Below are positions 46,226 to 55,816 of a stretch of DNA of 64,000 nt, in pieces. How positions within the stretch are numbered: the first letter of the stretch is position 1; every line of letters begins with the position of its first letter. Made by a program: the position numbers and the translations under genes. The notes under the pieces are model-generated. The model saw only the letters and a program-made list of their open reading frames with translations. It was not told the origin of the DNA and made no database searches. The stretch is from the NCBI RefSeq assembly GCF_000187245.1, contig NC_027864.1, forward strand, positions 310,001 to 374,000. Direction: 5' to 3'. The DNA comes from Ogataea parapolymorpha DL-1 (taxonomy: Eukaryota > Ascomycota > Pichiomycetes > Pichiales > Pichiaceae).

Positions 46226-46987
46226 TCAATACCGCTCCTTGAGTCTCGAAGCCACCGTACGCAGGTTTCCGTACACCTTGCCCGGCGGGCTGCCCAGAAT
46301 CAGGCTCATCACCGCCTCCCGCGCCATTCTGATGTGCGTGAACCCGCCCAGAATGTGGATCTTCGAGTCCGCAAGCACAATCCGCGTCCGAGTCGCGTTC
46401 TCGATCGCAAACTTAGTCTTGCCGTCCTTTCCGGCAATACGGCCAATCGCACGCGACAGATGGTCGCCCTGGAGCGTTTTGACGTCCTTAATTTCGAACG
46501 ACTCGATGTACAGGTCGTCCAGCCGCAGAAGAGCGATGGCATCGTCTATGTCGAATCCCAGGGTAAACGCTTTGATGAAATCGGCTCCCTTTTGGAGAGC
46601 GCCCGGATCTGTAGTCTTGGAACACGTACGCAGTTCCACGTTCTTGGTTTTCAGGTTCATCCGCACCTGTAGCTTGAGATGATCCACTAGCGGAGGGTAT
46701 ATTTTGGGCCACGCGTTCTTGAGCGGCGACATTCTGTGTGGGGGCACCGCCACCTTCCGCGACTCCAGTTTGACCTTCATATTGGATGCGGCCTGTGACT
46801 GGAACTTGGGTTTTCCGGACTCGTCCAAGACGAGGCCTGCTTCGGGCGTTCTGGATGGCTTGTCCTCTGTTTCTGGCGCGTCGGCGTCGATAAGTATCGT
46901 GTCTGTATCTTCCTCTATATTTTCGACCTGTGTAGGAGCCTCGACTGGCTCGGAAACCTCTTTTTTCACAGCGGTAGGAGCAACCAT
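46226..46987 (-). CDS. PNO1: Pno1/Dim2 KH-domain pre-40S assembly factor
   Basis: The 253-aa product is near identical to yeast Pno1 through the C-terminal half. Examples are VPPHRMSPLKNAWPKIYPPL, LQVRMNLKTKNVELRT, the KH region GRIAGKDGKTKFAIENATRT and the end GSPPGKVYGNLRTVASRLKE. Pno1 partners Nob1 in 20S to 18S rRNA maturation in nucleolus and cytoplasm. The N-terminus is acidic and variable. It is divergent from the next gene across 109 bp that contain poly(dA:dT) tracts. It should not be confused with the unrelated H. polymorpha mannan gene also called PNO1. Confidence 0.98.
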   Translation of the reverse strand: MVAPTAVKKEVSEPVEAPTQVENIEEDTDTILIDADAPETEDKPSRTPEAGLVLDESGKPKFQSQAASNMKVKLESRKVAVPPHRMSPLKNAWPKIYPPLVDHLKLQVRMNLKTKNVELRTCSKTTDPGALQKGADFIKAFTLGFDIDDAIALLRLDDLYIESFEIKDVKTLQGDHLSRAIGRIAGKDGKTKFAIENATRTRIVLADSKIHILGGFTHIRMAREAVMSLILGSPPGKVYGNLRTVASRLKERY

Positions 46988-47096
46988 ATTGATAAATAAA
47001 AAAAATTAATTTTTTCTAAATTTTTTTGTGAATTTTTTTTTGGCATCCCTGCACCACAAAGATTAAAGGTGGGGAAAACATAGCATTTTGTTAACT

Positions 47097-48188
47097 ATGT
47101 TTAGATCCCCCTTTCTTCTGATCCGGCGCCAGTCCACGCAGCGTCAGCTCGCCCACAAACTGAGCATTCTGGAAAAACTCGTCCACAAAGATATCACGAG
47201 TTTCGCAGGCTCCAATGGCTCCAAAGTGCCACCTGCCACAGCTTTTGAGATCCTCAAATTGTGCAAGCTATTCCAAGATTCGGTCCATGAAACCAAGAAA
47301 ACAAATGTGCTGGAGGACGAGCTGATTGTCAAATCCAATGCGCTGATGCAGAAAGTGTTTTTGGCCGAGAAAGTCGACTACAGCCAGGCATTGCTAACGG
47401 ACTTCCTAAAACTAAAGCCTCATGTCGCCAGCATCAAGTTCGCTTTGACGTGCTATTATATGAAGAACACCAACAAAGTACTCAAGGTGGAGACGGCAAT
47501 GATTCCCCTCCGCAATCTGCTTTACGACGCAAAATTCCAGGAGGCATTGGACGTGATAGAGCTCACTACAGGGTTCCCCAGATACTACGAGTTCAAGAGC
47601 GTCAAGTGGCGGCGGATGATGATCAAGTTCTTTGCGGGCATTGGCGGCACAATCGGTGCAATGGATCTGTCGTTTAGGTTTCTTCTGCCCGGGTTTTTCC
47701 AGTCAAACGTGGTGTATGGGCTGTACGGTGCCGTTGGTACGTTTCTGGCGAACGCAGGGTTCATGGCGATGATGGCGTTCTCGACAAAGGGCCAGGAGAA
47801 CGGGGCGTTACGGTTTGAAAAGGGCACGCTGCCGGCGACGTGGTACAAGAAGGTGGACCAGATGAAGATGTGCGCGATGGTGTTGGAGTGCGACGCGGAA
47901 ATCAACGGTAGAGAGGGTTTTGCGAGCCGGCCTGTGGTGGAGCGTATCCACAAAATGGGGTTTGTTGTGAACGAGCCCGAACAGGAGATCATGCTGCGCC
48001 AATACTGGGTGAGCTCGGGAGAAGGGTTTGTGTGGTGTGAGCCCGACCTGGACCCGGCAGACATCGAATGGTGGCAGCATTTGGAGAAGATCGGGGTGAA
48101 AAAAATCTGGGACAAGGATTACGAGCAGCTAGACCAACACCAGGACCAGGAGCAGGAACTAAACCAAAATACACCCATCAAACGTTAA
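47097..48188 (+). CDS. Predicted mitochondrial inner-membrane protein, function unknown
   Basis: From ATG 47097 the product is 363 aa and begins with FRSPFLLIRRQSTQRQLAHK, a mitochondrial presequence. A helical soluble part follows, then two hydrophobic segments at about residues 180-240 (FFAGIGGTIGAMDLSFRFLL and VYGLYGAVGTFLANAGFMAM). The hydrophilic C-terminal domain has EGFASRPVVERIHKMGF and ends in a Gln/Asp-rich tail. I do not recognise the family. The topology suggests a two-pass inner-membrane protein. It is divergent from PNO1 and convergent with GDS1 (42 bp). Confidence 0.8.
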   Translation: MFRSPFLLIRRQSTQRQLAHKLSILEKLVHKDITSFAGSNGSKVPPATAFEILKLCKLFQDSVHETKKTNVLEDELIVKSNALMQKVFLAEKVDYSQALLTDFLKLKPHVASIKFALTCYYMKNTNKVLKVETAMIPLRNLLYDAKFQEALDVIELTTGFPRYYEFKSVKWRRMMIKFFAGIGGTIGAMDLSFRFLLPGFFQSNVVYGLYGAVGTFLANAGFMAMMAFSTKGQENGALRFEKGTLPATWYKKVDQMKMCAMVLECDAEINGREGFASRPVVERIHKMGFVVNEPEQEIMLRQYWVSSGEGFVWCEPDLDPADIEWWQHLEKIGVKKIWDKDYEQLDQHQDQEQELNQNTPIKR

Positions 48189-48230
48189 CCATTACCACAC
48201 ATACCTATAAAGCAAAAAGATAGAAGAATA

Positions 48231-49655
48231 TCACGTGAACAACGTATCAAGCTCTGCCAGCGAAATGTCCTCTGGAGCGCCGATTTCCTGCGTCAGGAAC
48301 CCAGAGCGCACCGTCTCCAGCCACTTCATGCTGATCGACGGCTCCACGGTGGTGTCTGCCAGGATCGAGTTTGTGAGGGTGTTGACAGACTCGGTCTGCG
48401 GGCTGAAGCTCATAGCTGCTGCTCTCAGAGCAGCCACGGCAGCGGCGGCGGTGGGGCTGTTTACTATGGAGGCGTTTTTGGGGATCCGAGGCGTGGCAGC
48501 CGCGGCCGTGAGATGCACGGTTCTTGGCTTTTTCGAGTTGATAAAACTCATGGATTTCGACCGTTTGCCGACCGACGACGGGACCTTGTCTCTGACAATG
48601 ACGGAGCCGCGTCTGTGGTAGCCCGCAGACACCAGACTATCGTCATCGTCGTCGTCGTCCGCAGAACGCAGCGTCTCGTAGTCGTCAACGTCGTCGTCGT
48701 CGGAATCCGGCGAGGATCTCGAAAACACCGACACGGACTTGGCCCTTGGATGCTGCGTCTTAGGATTGGCGTCCTCGATCGCTGTCACCAGCGACGCCGT
48801 GACGGGGGCCACGGCGTATGGCACCGCCAGGTTCGCCAGTCTGAGATCCAGCGACGCGTCCAGGAACGGCGACCGTTTGTCGCCAAAGTCCTGTGAATGC
48901 AGGCCGTGCTGCGTCTGGACCTGAGCGGCCGCAAGAGCAGCGGCGTTCTGCGCCGCCTTCTTGTACTTCTTCAAGTCTTTAGTGTCGAGATCGGCAACCA
49001 CACCTGACACCACCGACGTGTGCTCGAGGGCTTTTTGGCTCTCGAGATACTGCTGGACGTAGAGATGGTAGTCCTTGGCCAGCAGTCCGCGGTAGACGTA
49101 CACCATTCTCTTTGGCGAAGCGTCGGCCCAGTCTCTGGACAGGGAGTATATGATGGTTTTTTCGCCCTTTTCGACGCGCTTGACATAGGCGTTGAGCTTG
49201 GCAGAGACCAGGTTTGATGTTTTCGAGGACAATTTGGCCATCTCGGGGTGTTTTTCGACGAGAATGTCACAGATCTGCTTGACAGTCATGCCCTCGGCCT
49301 TAGAATCGTGGTCGAACAGGATCTCGAAGATGGCAAAGAGCACGTCGTCGTCCAACGTGGAGTGCGGGGTTGGCCGTGGCCGCTCGCCAGACACAGGGAC
49401 CGTGGTGGAGATGCCGCTCGCAGCGGCGACCGTGCGGTTGGCGGTTTTGTTGTACTTCTTGTGCCGCTCCTCCTTTTTAGATTTGGATGGAGAAGGGACC
49501 GAAACCGGCTTGGCCAGTTCGCCGGTGTCGGCAACACTGGTGGCAGCAGATGAAGTAATGGAAGAGGGAGTCGAGCTTCTTTCGCTCGGGCTCAGAGGAG
49601 AGTCCGGGGTCTGGGAATCATGGTCTGAAACATGGTCCATGGCCGTCGTACTCAT
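48231..49655 (-). CDS. GDS1: Gds1-like nuclear protein
   Basis: The 474-aa product (start ATG 49655; an in-frame GTG upstream is ignored) has a Ser/Thr/Pro-rich N-terminus. The conserved core is DDDVLFAIFEILFDHDSKAE then MTVKQICDILVEKHPEMAKL, SNLVSAKLNAYVKRVEKGEK and SPKRMVYVYRGLLAKDY, as in S. cerevisiae Gds1 (522 aa). That core resembles a winged-helix-like domain. A basic patch (GKRSKSMSFINSKKPRT) and an acidic Asp run lie downstream. GDS1 is linked to growth on glycerol through genetic suppression; its molecular role is unclear. Confidence 0.9.
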   Translation of the reverse strand: MSTTAMDHVSDHDSQTPDSPLSPSERSSTPSSITSSAATSVADTGELAKPVSVPSPSKSKKEERHKKYNKTANRTVAAASGISTTVPVSGERPRPTPHSTLDDDVLFAIFEILFDHDSKAEGMTVKQICDILVEKHPEMAKLSSKTSNLVSAKLNAYVKRVEKGEKTIIYSLSRDWADASPKRMVYVYRGLLAKDYHLYVQQYLESQKALEHTSVVSGVVADLDTKDLKKYKKAAQNAAALAAAQVQTQHGLHSQDFGDKRSPFLDASLDLRLANLAVPYAVAPVTASLVTAIEDANPKTQHPRAKSVSVFSRSSPDSDDDDVDDYETLRSADDDDDDDSLVSAGYHRRGSVIVRDKVPSSVGKRSKSMSFINSKKPRTVHLTAAAATPRIPKNASIVNSPTAAAAVAALRAAAMSFSPQTESVNTLTNSILADTTVEPSISMKWLETVRSGFLTQEIGAPEDISLAELDTLFT

Positions 49656-50514
49656 GATAACCGGGGAATAATCACACACAGGAGCGCTAAAAGCTGGGGA
49701 TGATCAGCTAGTAACGTGAATAATACGATAACACAACTCGCCAGGCTTAGAATAGAGAGATATCCGTCAAAATCCAGCGCATGCGCACAGGACTCGGGTT
49801 CCAGTTTAACTCTGTTAGATTCGCAAGCTCGTGGCGTACACTTTGGGGATATTTAAGCTAATAAATATCTCGCTCTGATAAGATATCAAATAAGAAAAAG
49901 CGTGGAAAACACTGAGAGATTAGTATCACGGACATCGGCGCGTTGCTCAACACATACACTTGTTCTTATTTGAATAGACTCGCTTTTGCGTCAGAAAGAA
50001 GGGAGGACCTGTCTCTGATGTATCAATATCTATATTAATTACGTGAAAAATTTTTCAGGTAGGGCCTGTTTTTTGATAAGGTGTGGGAACCGATAAATGG
50101 GAACATAGAAAATCGCTTTCCAGGGCGTAGAAAAAGCAGGCCGTCCTGAGAAGCGTAAAGGCGTTCTCCGATGTGGCCAGGAAACTCACCGCAGGCCGAT
50201 GGACCCATGCCGATGGGCCCGTTCCGCACGAAACCACCTGCTACAATTTCAGGGCTGTGTAGAAAAAACAGAGTCGGTAGTGGAGATTTAGCAAAAGGGT
50301 TTTCACCCAACTCTCTCTAAGGTCACGTGACGGGCTTTCCCGCGAAAACGAGCTGATTTTTTTTTGTTCTCCGGGTTTTCCCTGCGCAATCTCGTATGAC
50401 CCCGGAATCTTCCCCCACGCGTCACGCTAAATACTGCATCAATGCAAACTTACCCCTCGCTTATCAAGGTTGCATATCGCGACCACAACATTTCCCAAAT
50501 GGGCAAACGCGTTC
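49656..50514. other. Intergenic region upstream of GDS1
   Basis: These 859 bp are the GDS1 promoter plus the 3' flank of the JmjC gene. They contain the E-box palindrome GTCACGTGAC (50322-50331), the core recognised by Cbf1 or Pho4-type bHLH factors, and a 14-bp tandem repeat GCCGATGGRCCCRT (50195-50222). No RNA gene was recognised; the short minus-strand frame at 50035-50310 does not look like a gene. Confidence 0.55.
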
Positions 50515-51969
50515 TTATCGGCCATGGCTGTGCAAGACACGAAGACACTTGCTCGTTTCGTCAAAATCCTCGGCCCAATAGCTATCGGCGTACAGGGGTG
50601 GCGAGCGATTTGCCGGCGGTGCAAACCAGTAATTCACCGCAATGTGAACTGGCTCGTCGTCGCTGCCAAAGGACGACACCTCGTGGAACCACCCTGCCGG
50701 CAAATACAACATTTGGCCGGGCTCTATTGTCACCTGAAGCGGCTTGCACTGTTTCAGCCGTGGGAACTCCGTATCTATGAGGCGTTGCATTTTTGTCCGT
50801 TTTTTGGCGTCTTGCACATCGTCCAGGTGTAGCAAGGCAGGAGGTATTCTGGAAAACGAAGGAGGGTCTCTTTTCGTCTTTCCAAGGCGTGCTTTTTCTT
50901 CGTGCACTTCGGATTCGCTTGCTGCGACAGCCTCGAGCCGTTTTTTCTCCTCCTCATCCAGCGACTCGCGCTCCAGTCGCCAAAGCGCAACCTGCTCAAC
51001 CAGCGCACCGTCTTCGCGCACGTGTTTCCAGAACGGCGCTTTTTCGTTGCGTATGTAGTCAATGACCCCGGATGGGTATATTTTCTCAATGTCGCCGACA
51101 GTGTAGAGGTTGGGAGCATCCGTGGGCGGAAACAAGGTGAATCTTTTTTTCCCCGATATTAGTATGTACAGGTTGTCGGCGTGGTCGTGGTGGAGACCCG
51201 ACGACGAGGCGCCTGGAGAGGGAAGCGATCTCCCCAGGCCCAGTAGGGGCTGGGACTCGTCAAAGAGCAGTCTGGAATCTGGGTCCGCACGGCCCATCCA
51301 CAGGTTTATTTGTTGAGGCACCAGGCCGGCGAGTAAGCCAGGCCGCAGCAATTCCATTGGCCACGTGTGGCATAAGTTGGTTAGGGGTTTCTGCAGAAGC
51401 TCTTGCACGCGGGCGTAAGCAGTGTCAAGAGACGTTTCATCTTCGTTGGCGGAATTTTCCTCATCGTCGGAATTGTCGCCTTCATCGTCAAAGTCGTCAT
51501 GAAAATTGTCGAAATCGATTGAGCCCAGTTCTGAGTCTGTATCGGTCGGGACAGGGGCTATACCCAATTGGGGAAATTCGCCGTCAGAATCGTCGTCCGA
51601 TAGACAATCGTCCTCATCATACTGGGTAGTTAAATACAATGAGTGATCGCCGTTTTTCAGCCTTTCCACCAGATCTGCAAGTTTCAAGCGAATCCTATTT
51701 TCTCCAGTGCCATAACCACCGTTGGACTTGCGCTCCACCTGCAAAAAATCGTCACATTGTAAAAAATCTGCCACATTATCAAGACGGAACGATTCTAGAT
51801 CAAACCCGTCCACCAAGCCTTGGATCAGACATGGTTCCCGTTTTGAAATATAGCGAGACTCGAACGCGGCTGAAATGACCCCTTTAGCGTCTATGGTGTC
51901 AATTTCATGTACAGCGCTACTTTTCTTCAAGGTTCTCTGTGGGTGTTCGGCACCTCGGGGCCTCTTCAT
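50515..51969 (-). CDS. JmjC/cupin-8 domain protein, function unknown
   Basis: The 484-aa protein has an FIH/JMJD-type JmjC fold. The iron-binding half-site is GLHHDHADNLYILISGKKRF (H-x-D), with HIAVNYWFAPP providing the later His and EPGQMLYLPAGWFHEV before it. The N-terminal part contains SRYISKREPCLIQGLVDGF, usual before the cupin barrel. An acidic insert (about residues 118-178, Asp/Glu/Ser rich) interrupts the domain. Such enzymes hydroxylate or demethylate proteins using 2-oxoglutarate and Fe(II). I know of no clear S. cerevisiae counterpart. It is divergent from the cyclin gene across 1184 bp. Confidence 0.8.
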   Translation of the reverse strand: MKRPRGAEHPQRTLKKSSAVHEIDTIDAKGVISAAFESRYISKREPCLIQGLVDGFDLESFRLDNVADFLQCDDFLQVERKSNGGYGTGENRIRLKLADLVERLKNGDHSLYLTTQYDEDDCLSDDDSDGEFPQLGIAPVPTDTDSELGSIDFDNFHDDFDDEGDNSDDEENSANEDETSLDTAYARVQELLQKPLTNLCHTWPMELLRPGLLAGLVPQQINLWMGRADPDSRLLFDESQPLLGLGRSLPSPGASSSGLHHDHADNLYILISGKKRFTLFPPTDAPNLYTVGDIEKIYPSGVIDYIRNEKAPFWKHVREDGALVEQVALWRLERESLDEEEKKRLEAVAASESEVHEEKARLGKTKRDPPSFSRIPPALLHLDDVQDAKKRTKMQRLIDTEFPRLKQCKPLQVTIEPGQMLYLPAGWFHEVSSFGSDDEPVHIAVNYWFAPPANRSPPLYADSYWAEDFDETSKCLRVLHSHGR

Positions 51970-53153
51970 TGTCAGAGCCTTGAAAAGGAGTTAGGAAAAT
52001 TTTCAAACCGATCCAAAAAACAAGTCACCGCCTTACTTTTTTGGAGACTACACAGATCAAATTTTGTGAATGGCACAATTGTTGCTATTGAAGTGCCGTG
52101 TATTTCAGGAGAAAACGAAGTCACGCCAGCGGTCTTGAGTTGTGGTTGCACGAAACCAGGGCAGTAGCTGGAAATAGTATAGCTATATTTAGAGAGTATT
52201 TCGTCCTGTTGTAGACGAATTGGGCTAGCCAAGGTCCGGCCGATAAGCTCGCGGAGGCTGAGATCGAAAACGTCTACAATTTTAACAGTCTAGTACGGCC
52301 AATTGTTTTCAACAAAATAGAGGCGATAAGTGCATTGCATTTTTTTCCGGTCAGTCTGAGACTGTAAAAAAAAGGTATTGTCAGATTTTGCCAGCATAGA
52401 TAGAGAGATTTGGGCGGGCGAAGGGGTCATTCGGGCGCCGAGCTAGATTAGCGGCAGCAGATTAGAGCAAGGAATCATGCAAGCAATGAAGTCGAGCCGT
52501 GTACATACTGACGACAAGGTGCCAGAGATTACTGGCACCACATACATTGTGATGGCCAAACGCGTGCTATTGATGCAGTTTTCACCCGCAAAATTAGGAG
52601 AATGCCATTATAGGTAATCTGATGAAAATCCAATTTAAAGTTAATATTTTAGACGGCTTACTCCGCATATTCTAGGTCGTAGTACTGAGGATCGACAGAT
52701 CGGGATCGGGTGGGCCAAAATGCTTGGGAAATTGTATCGAGCGGCTTCTAAAATTAATTTCCGCTCTCCAGTGGTGGACTTTGCCTCAATGAGGAAGTCG
52801 TACTATTTGCCAGCCAACCAAAAAAAATTAAGGTTCACGAAATGGCCGAAACCGACCTTTGGGAATTGTAGTTTTTCGATGCATTTCCGGTAACCCAAAA
52901 ACCACGGACAATGAATAGGCCACATTTATTCAAACCATACTACGGTACGGCCATCCCAAAAAGAAATTACCTGTGGGCCAACTGTATATATATAAAGCAC
53001 TCTCTTCCCTTGATCTTTGAACATCCCTGGACTTTGCTTCTCACACATACCTTATGGACACTCAATTCTAAATCATACAACTGCATCACTACACCTCAAT
53101 TGCATTCTATTTATTAGCATCTTATACGCATCCGCTCTTTTGAAGCATCGTTC
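51970..53153. promoter_or_regulatory. Long divergent promoter region of the JmjC and G1 cyclin genes
   Basis: At 1184 bp this is the longest non-coding stretch in the window. It holds two SCB-type CACGAAA sites (52149-52155 and 52836-52842), an MCB ACGCGT (52560-52565), GATAAG words near 52242 and 52325, and a TATATATATAAA box (52985-52996) about 158 bp before the cyclin ATG. Long regulatory regions are typical of G1 cyclin genes. No coding frame or known RNA was recognised. Confidence 0.6.
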
Positions 53154-54251
53154 ATGACATCCCATCTTGCCGCTGGCCACCGTTTGGAAATCAGGTCCCA
53201 CGATTATCTTCTTCAGGAATACAGAAATGACATCCACAGCCATTTCATCCATCTAGACTACCTCTTCAGGCAGAGGCCGAGCCCGCTGCCTCTCCAGCCC
53301 CAGTTGCAGCCCAATAGGTTCGCTCTGCTCAACTCCATCTTCGACGTGGTGGAAAAGCTCTCCTGGTCATACGCCACCTTCACTCTTGCCGTCACCGTGC
53401 TCGACAGATACCTGTCCAAAGCCCTGGTGCTGGAAAAAAACTACAAGCTTGTCGGCTACTGCTGTCTTTGGATCGCATTCAAGTTCAACGAGAACAAGCC
53501 TAAGGGCAAGCTTGTCAACGCGCTGATCAAACGGGCAGGCTACGATTTGGACAGAAAGAGTGATTTCCTCAGACTCGAGATGGACATTCTGTCGGCGCTC
53601 AAATGGGACTTGTCCATGCCGTCGGCTGACTACTTCGTCAACTTCTACACAAACAACTCGCAGCCCAACCTGAAAGAGAGAATGGAGGGAGCCATTTTCC
53701 TGTGCGAGCTCGCACACTTCGACAGAAACCTATTCTATTCGTATCCTCCTAGTTCTATCGCGGCAGCATCAATTATGCTGACCAACGCTGCTCTCACGGG
53801 TGCCACCGATAAGCTGGACGACCTGCAGCACAGTCTGCTCCACCAAGTGCTCGCAGTGCCGTCCTCCGTGAGAGCCAAGTACTTCAATTCTGGCAACCGG
53901 ATCATCCCCCACCTAACAAGCTTGGCCACCCAGGTCCTCCACAAGACCAGAGGTTTGGACACGCAATACGTGAGCTACTCCCCGCACCATGCGTCGCCGG
54001 TCCAGGAGCTCGTGCTGTATCCAAACCTGCCTATCTCACCAATAGCATCCCCCATCCACCAGCACCACCGCCATTCTCATGCTAGGTCGCAGTCGCTCAC
54101 GGCGCTGCGGTCGCTGCACATCGACACTGCCTGTCTCCCCACGCCCGGCACGACGCCGGTTTCGTCTGCCGCGGGCGCCAGCCAAGTTACTCCGGTCGAA
54201 GTGCCGCTGGACCTGGACGAGCGTAGTGCTAAAAGAAGGCGCTATCTATAG
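53154..54251 (+). CDS. G1-type cyclin (CLN family)
   Basis: The 365-aa protein has a cyclin N-box at about residues 60-165: LLNSIFDVVEKLSWSYATFT then AVTVLDRYLSKALVLEKNYK and LVGYCCLWIAFKFNENK. The last segment resembles the LTALWISSKFWDSKN stretch of Cln3. The C-terminal half holds a weaker cyclin fold and a Pro/Ser/His-rich tail with a basic end (KRRRYL), which may act as a nuclear signal or PEST-like region. It should activate Cdc28/Cdk1 at Start. Which CLN gene it equals is not resolved. Start ATG 53154. Confidence 0.85.
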   Translation: MTSHLAAGHRLEIRSHDYLLQEYRNDIHSHFIHLDYLFRQRPSPLPLQPQLQPNRFALLNSIFDVVEKLSWSYATFTLAVTVLDRYLSKALVLEKNYKLVGYCCLWIAFKFNENKPKGKLVNALIKRAGYDLDRKSDFLRLEMDILSALKWDLSMPSADYFVNFYTNNSQPNLKERMEGAIFLCELAHFDRNLFYSYPPSSIAAASIMLTNAALTGATDKLDDLQHSLLHQVLAVPSSVRAKYFNSGNRIIPHLTSLATQVLHKTRGLDTQYVSYSPHHASPVQELVLYPNLPISPIASPIHQHHRHSHARSQSLTALRSLHIDTACLPTPGTTPVSSAAGASQVTPVEVPLDLDERSAKRRRYL

Positions 54252-54647
54252 CCCACGTCCACGTGACTTTTTTAGACTCCTTTAATCTACATTACTGATT
54301 GTGGTAATCGCCACGTATGTGATGGCTATCGTGCGTTTGAGTTAGTAGCTGGCTTTTTTTTTCCGGCATTAGTTAAGCTTCACTCACATGAAAAAGACAG
54401 CCGATTTTTGGCCATGTAGTGCTGCAGCGTCTGCACTGCTCGCCTCGCAAATGCGCCCATAAAGCCCAATTCCACTTTCCTCGCGCGCGAGAGGGCTTAG
54501 CGCCTTGTGCCAGCTGTGGATCTCCTATTTGCTAGGCCCCTGTGCAGAGAGTGGTTTCCGCTCCTAGAAGATCTTGGTGGGCACACCTCGCACCCGACAC
54601 CGACGGTGCCCGCGCGACGTGAAAAATTCACCACTGCCAATCTCGCC
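54252..54647. other. Intergenic region between the cyclin gene and YLF2
   Basis: This contains the cyclin 3' flank and the YLF2 promoter. A CACGTG E-box occurs at 54259-54264, just after the cyclin stop. The YLF2 frame is open back to a GTG at 54507, so an extended presequence starting from a non-ATG codon or an unseen exon is possible. No other feature was seen. Confidence 0.5.
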
Positions 54648-55802
54648 ATGGCGTCCAAAGCTCTTACCAGACCGCTATTTGGCCGTCCCGGCAACAACCT
54701 ATCCAGCGGCATCGTCGGGCTTGCCAACGTCGGCAAGTCCACGTTTTTCCAGGCCATCACGAGGAGCAAGCTGGGCAACCCTGCAAATTACCCGTTCGCG
54801 ACCATAAAACCCGAGGAAGCTATCGTAACCGTGCATTCTCCCAAACTGGACAGGCTTGCAGAACTCCACGTTTCCCAGAAGAGTATCCCCTCGGTGCTGA
54901 GGATCTACGACATTGCGGGCCTTATCAAAGGCGCCTCTGACAACAAAGGACTCGGAAATGCTTTTCTGTCCGATATACGAGCGGTGGACGGCATTTTCCA
55001 GGTGGTTCGTGGGTTCCGAGACGACGAGATCACCCACGTAGAGGGCGACGTTGATCCTGCGCGAGACCTCACCATCGTCCAGGACGAGCTGCTTCTGAAA
55101 GATATGGAATTTATAGAGAATTCGCTCGACCGCATAGCAAAGCAGCTGAAAAACAAACGAAACCGGCCAGCAGACGAAGTGGCCCGCTGGGAGGCCCATC
55201 AGCAGACGCTGGCCATTGCGTACGATCATCTGATGGACGGCCGACGCATTCTGGACAAGCCGGACTGGACAGACGACCAGATCGAGGCGCTCAATAGCTA
55301 CTCGTTGCTGACCGCCAAACCAACAGTTTTTTTGCTCAATAGCAGCAAAAAAGATTATTTGCGCGGCAAGAACGAGTTTCTGCCACAGGTGCAGGATTGG
55401 GTGCGCAACAACGCGCCTGAGTCACCTGTGATTCTGTTTTCGGCAGATTACGAATCAGAGGCCGTGGAATCGGGCGGTCAATCTGCTATTCCCCAAATTG
55501 TGGAGCAGATGCGCCAGGCGTTGCACCTCATCAGCTTCTACACGTGCGGCCCCATAGAGGCGCGCCAATGGACCGTCCGCAAAGGAACGCTATGTCCACA
55601 AGCGGCAGGAGTGATCCACTCAGATTTTGAGCGCACTTTCATCAATGCAGAGGTAATTAAGTACCGCGACGTGGAGCAGCTGCCGGCGCCACTGAACGAG
55701 AAGTTGCTGCGCTCGTCGGGCAAAATCGCTCGCGTGGGAAAGAACTACGTCGTGGAGGATGGCGACATCATGCGCATCAACGCGGCTGCCGCAAAACGCT
55801 AA
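54648..55802 (+). CDS. YLF2: Ylf2, mitochondrial YchF/Ola1-type GTPase
   Basis: The 384-aa Obg-family GTPase has a P-loop in GLANVGKSTFFQAIT, switch region YPFATIKPEE, G3 DIAGLIKGAS and a C-terminal TGS domain with AAGVIHSDFERTFI. It matches S. cerevisiae Ylf2 almost block by block (SGIVGLANVGKSTFFQAIT, GNPANYPFATI). The G4 position reads LLNSSKKDY rather than NKxD, as expected for YchF proteins, which favour ATP. From ATG 54648 only a short basic N-terminus (SKALTRPLFGRP) precedes the G domain, a weak presequence compared with yeast. Confidence 0.93.
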   Translation: MASKALTRPLFGRPGNNLSSGIVGLANVGKSTFFQAITRSKLGNPANYPFATIKPEEAIVTVHSPKLDRLAELHVSQKSIPSVLRIYDIAGLIKGASDNKGLGNAFLSDIRAVDGIFQVVRGFRDDEITHVEGDVDPARDLTIVQDELLLKDMEFIENSLDRIAKQLKNKRNRPADEVARWEAHQQTLAIAYDHLMDGRRILDKPDWTDDQIEALNSYSLLTAKPTVFLLNSSKKDYLRGKNEFLPQVQDWVRNNAPESPVILFSADYESEAVESGGQSAIPQIVEQMRQALHLISFYTCGPIEARQWTVRKGTLCPQAAGVIHSDFERTFINAEVIKYRDVEQLPAPLNEKLLRSSGKIARVGKNYVVEDGDIMRINAAAAKR

Positions 55803-55816
55803 TTGCTGTATATACA

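Noticed and set aside
50035..50310. 91-codon minus-strand frame upstream of GDS1
   Set aside because: It has low complexity, no homologue was recognised, and it spans a tandem repeat. It is treated as part of the long GDS1 promoter.
52911..53117. 68-codon frame before the cyclin gene
   Set aside because: It overlaps the TATA box and probable leader of the cyclin gene and has no coding character.
54240..54648. An upstream exon for YLF2
   Set aside because: A GTATGT occurs near 54315, but there is no ATG exon in phase and no convincing branch site, so the unspliced ATG 54648 start is kept.
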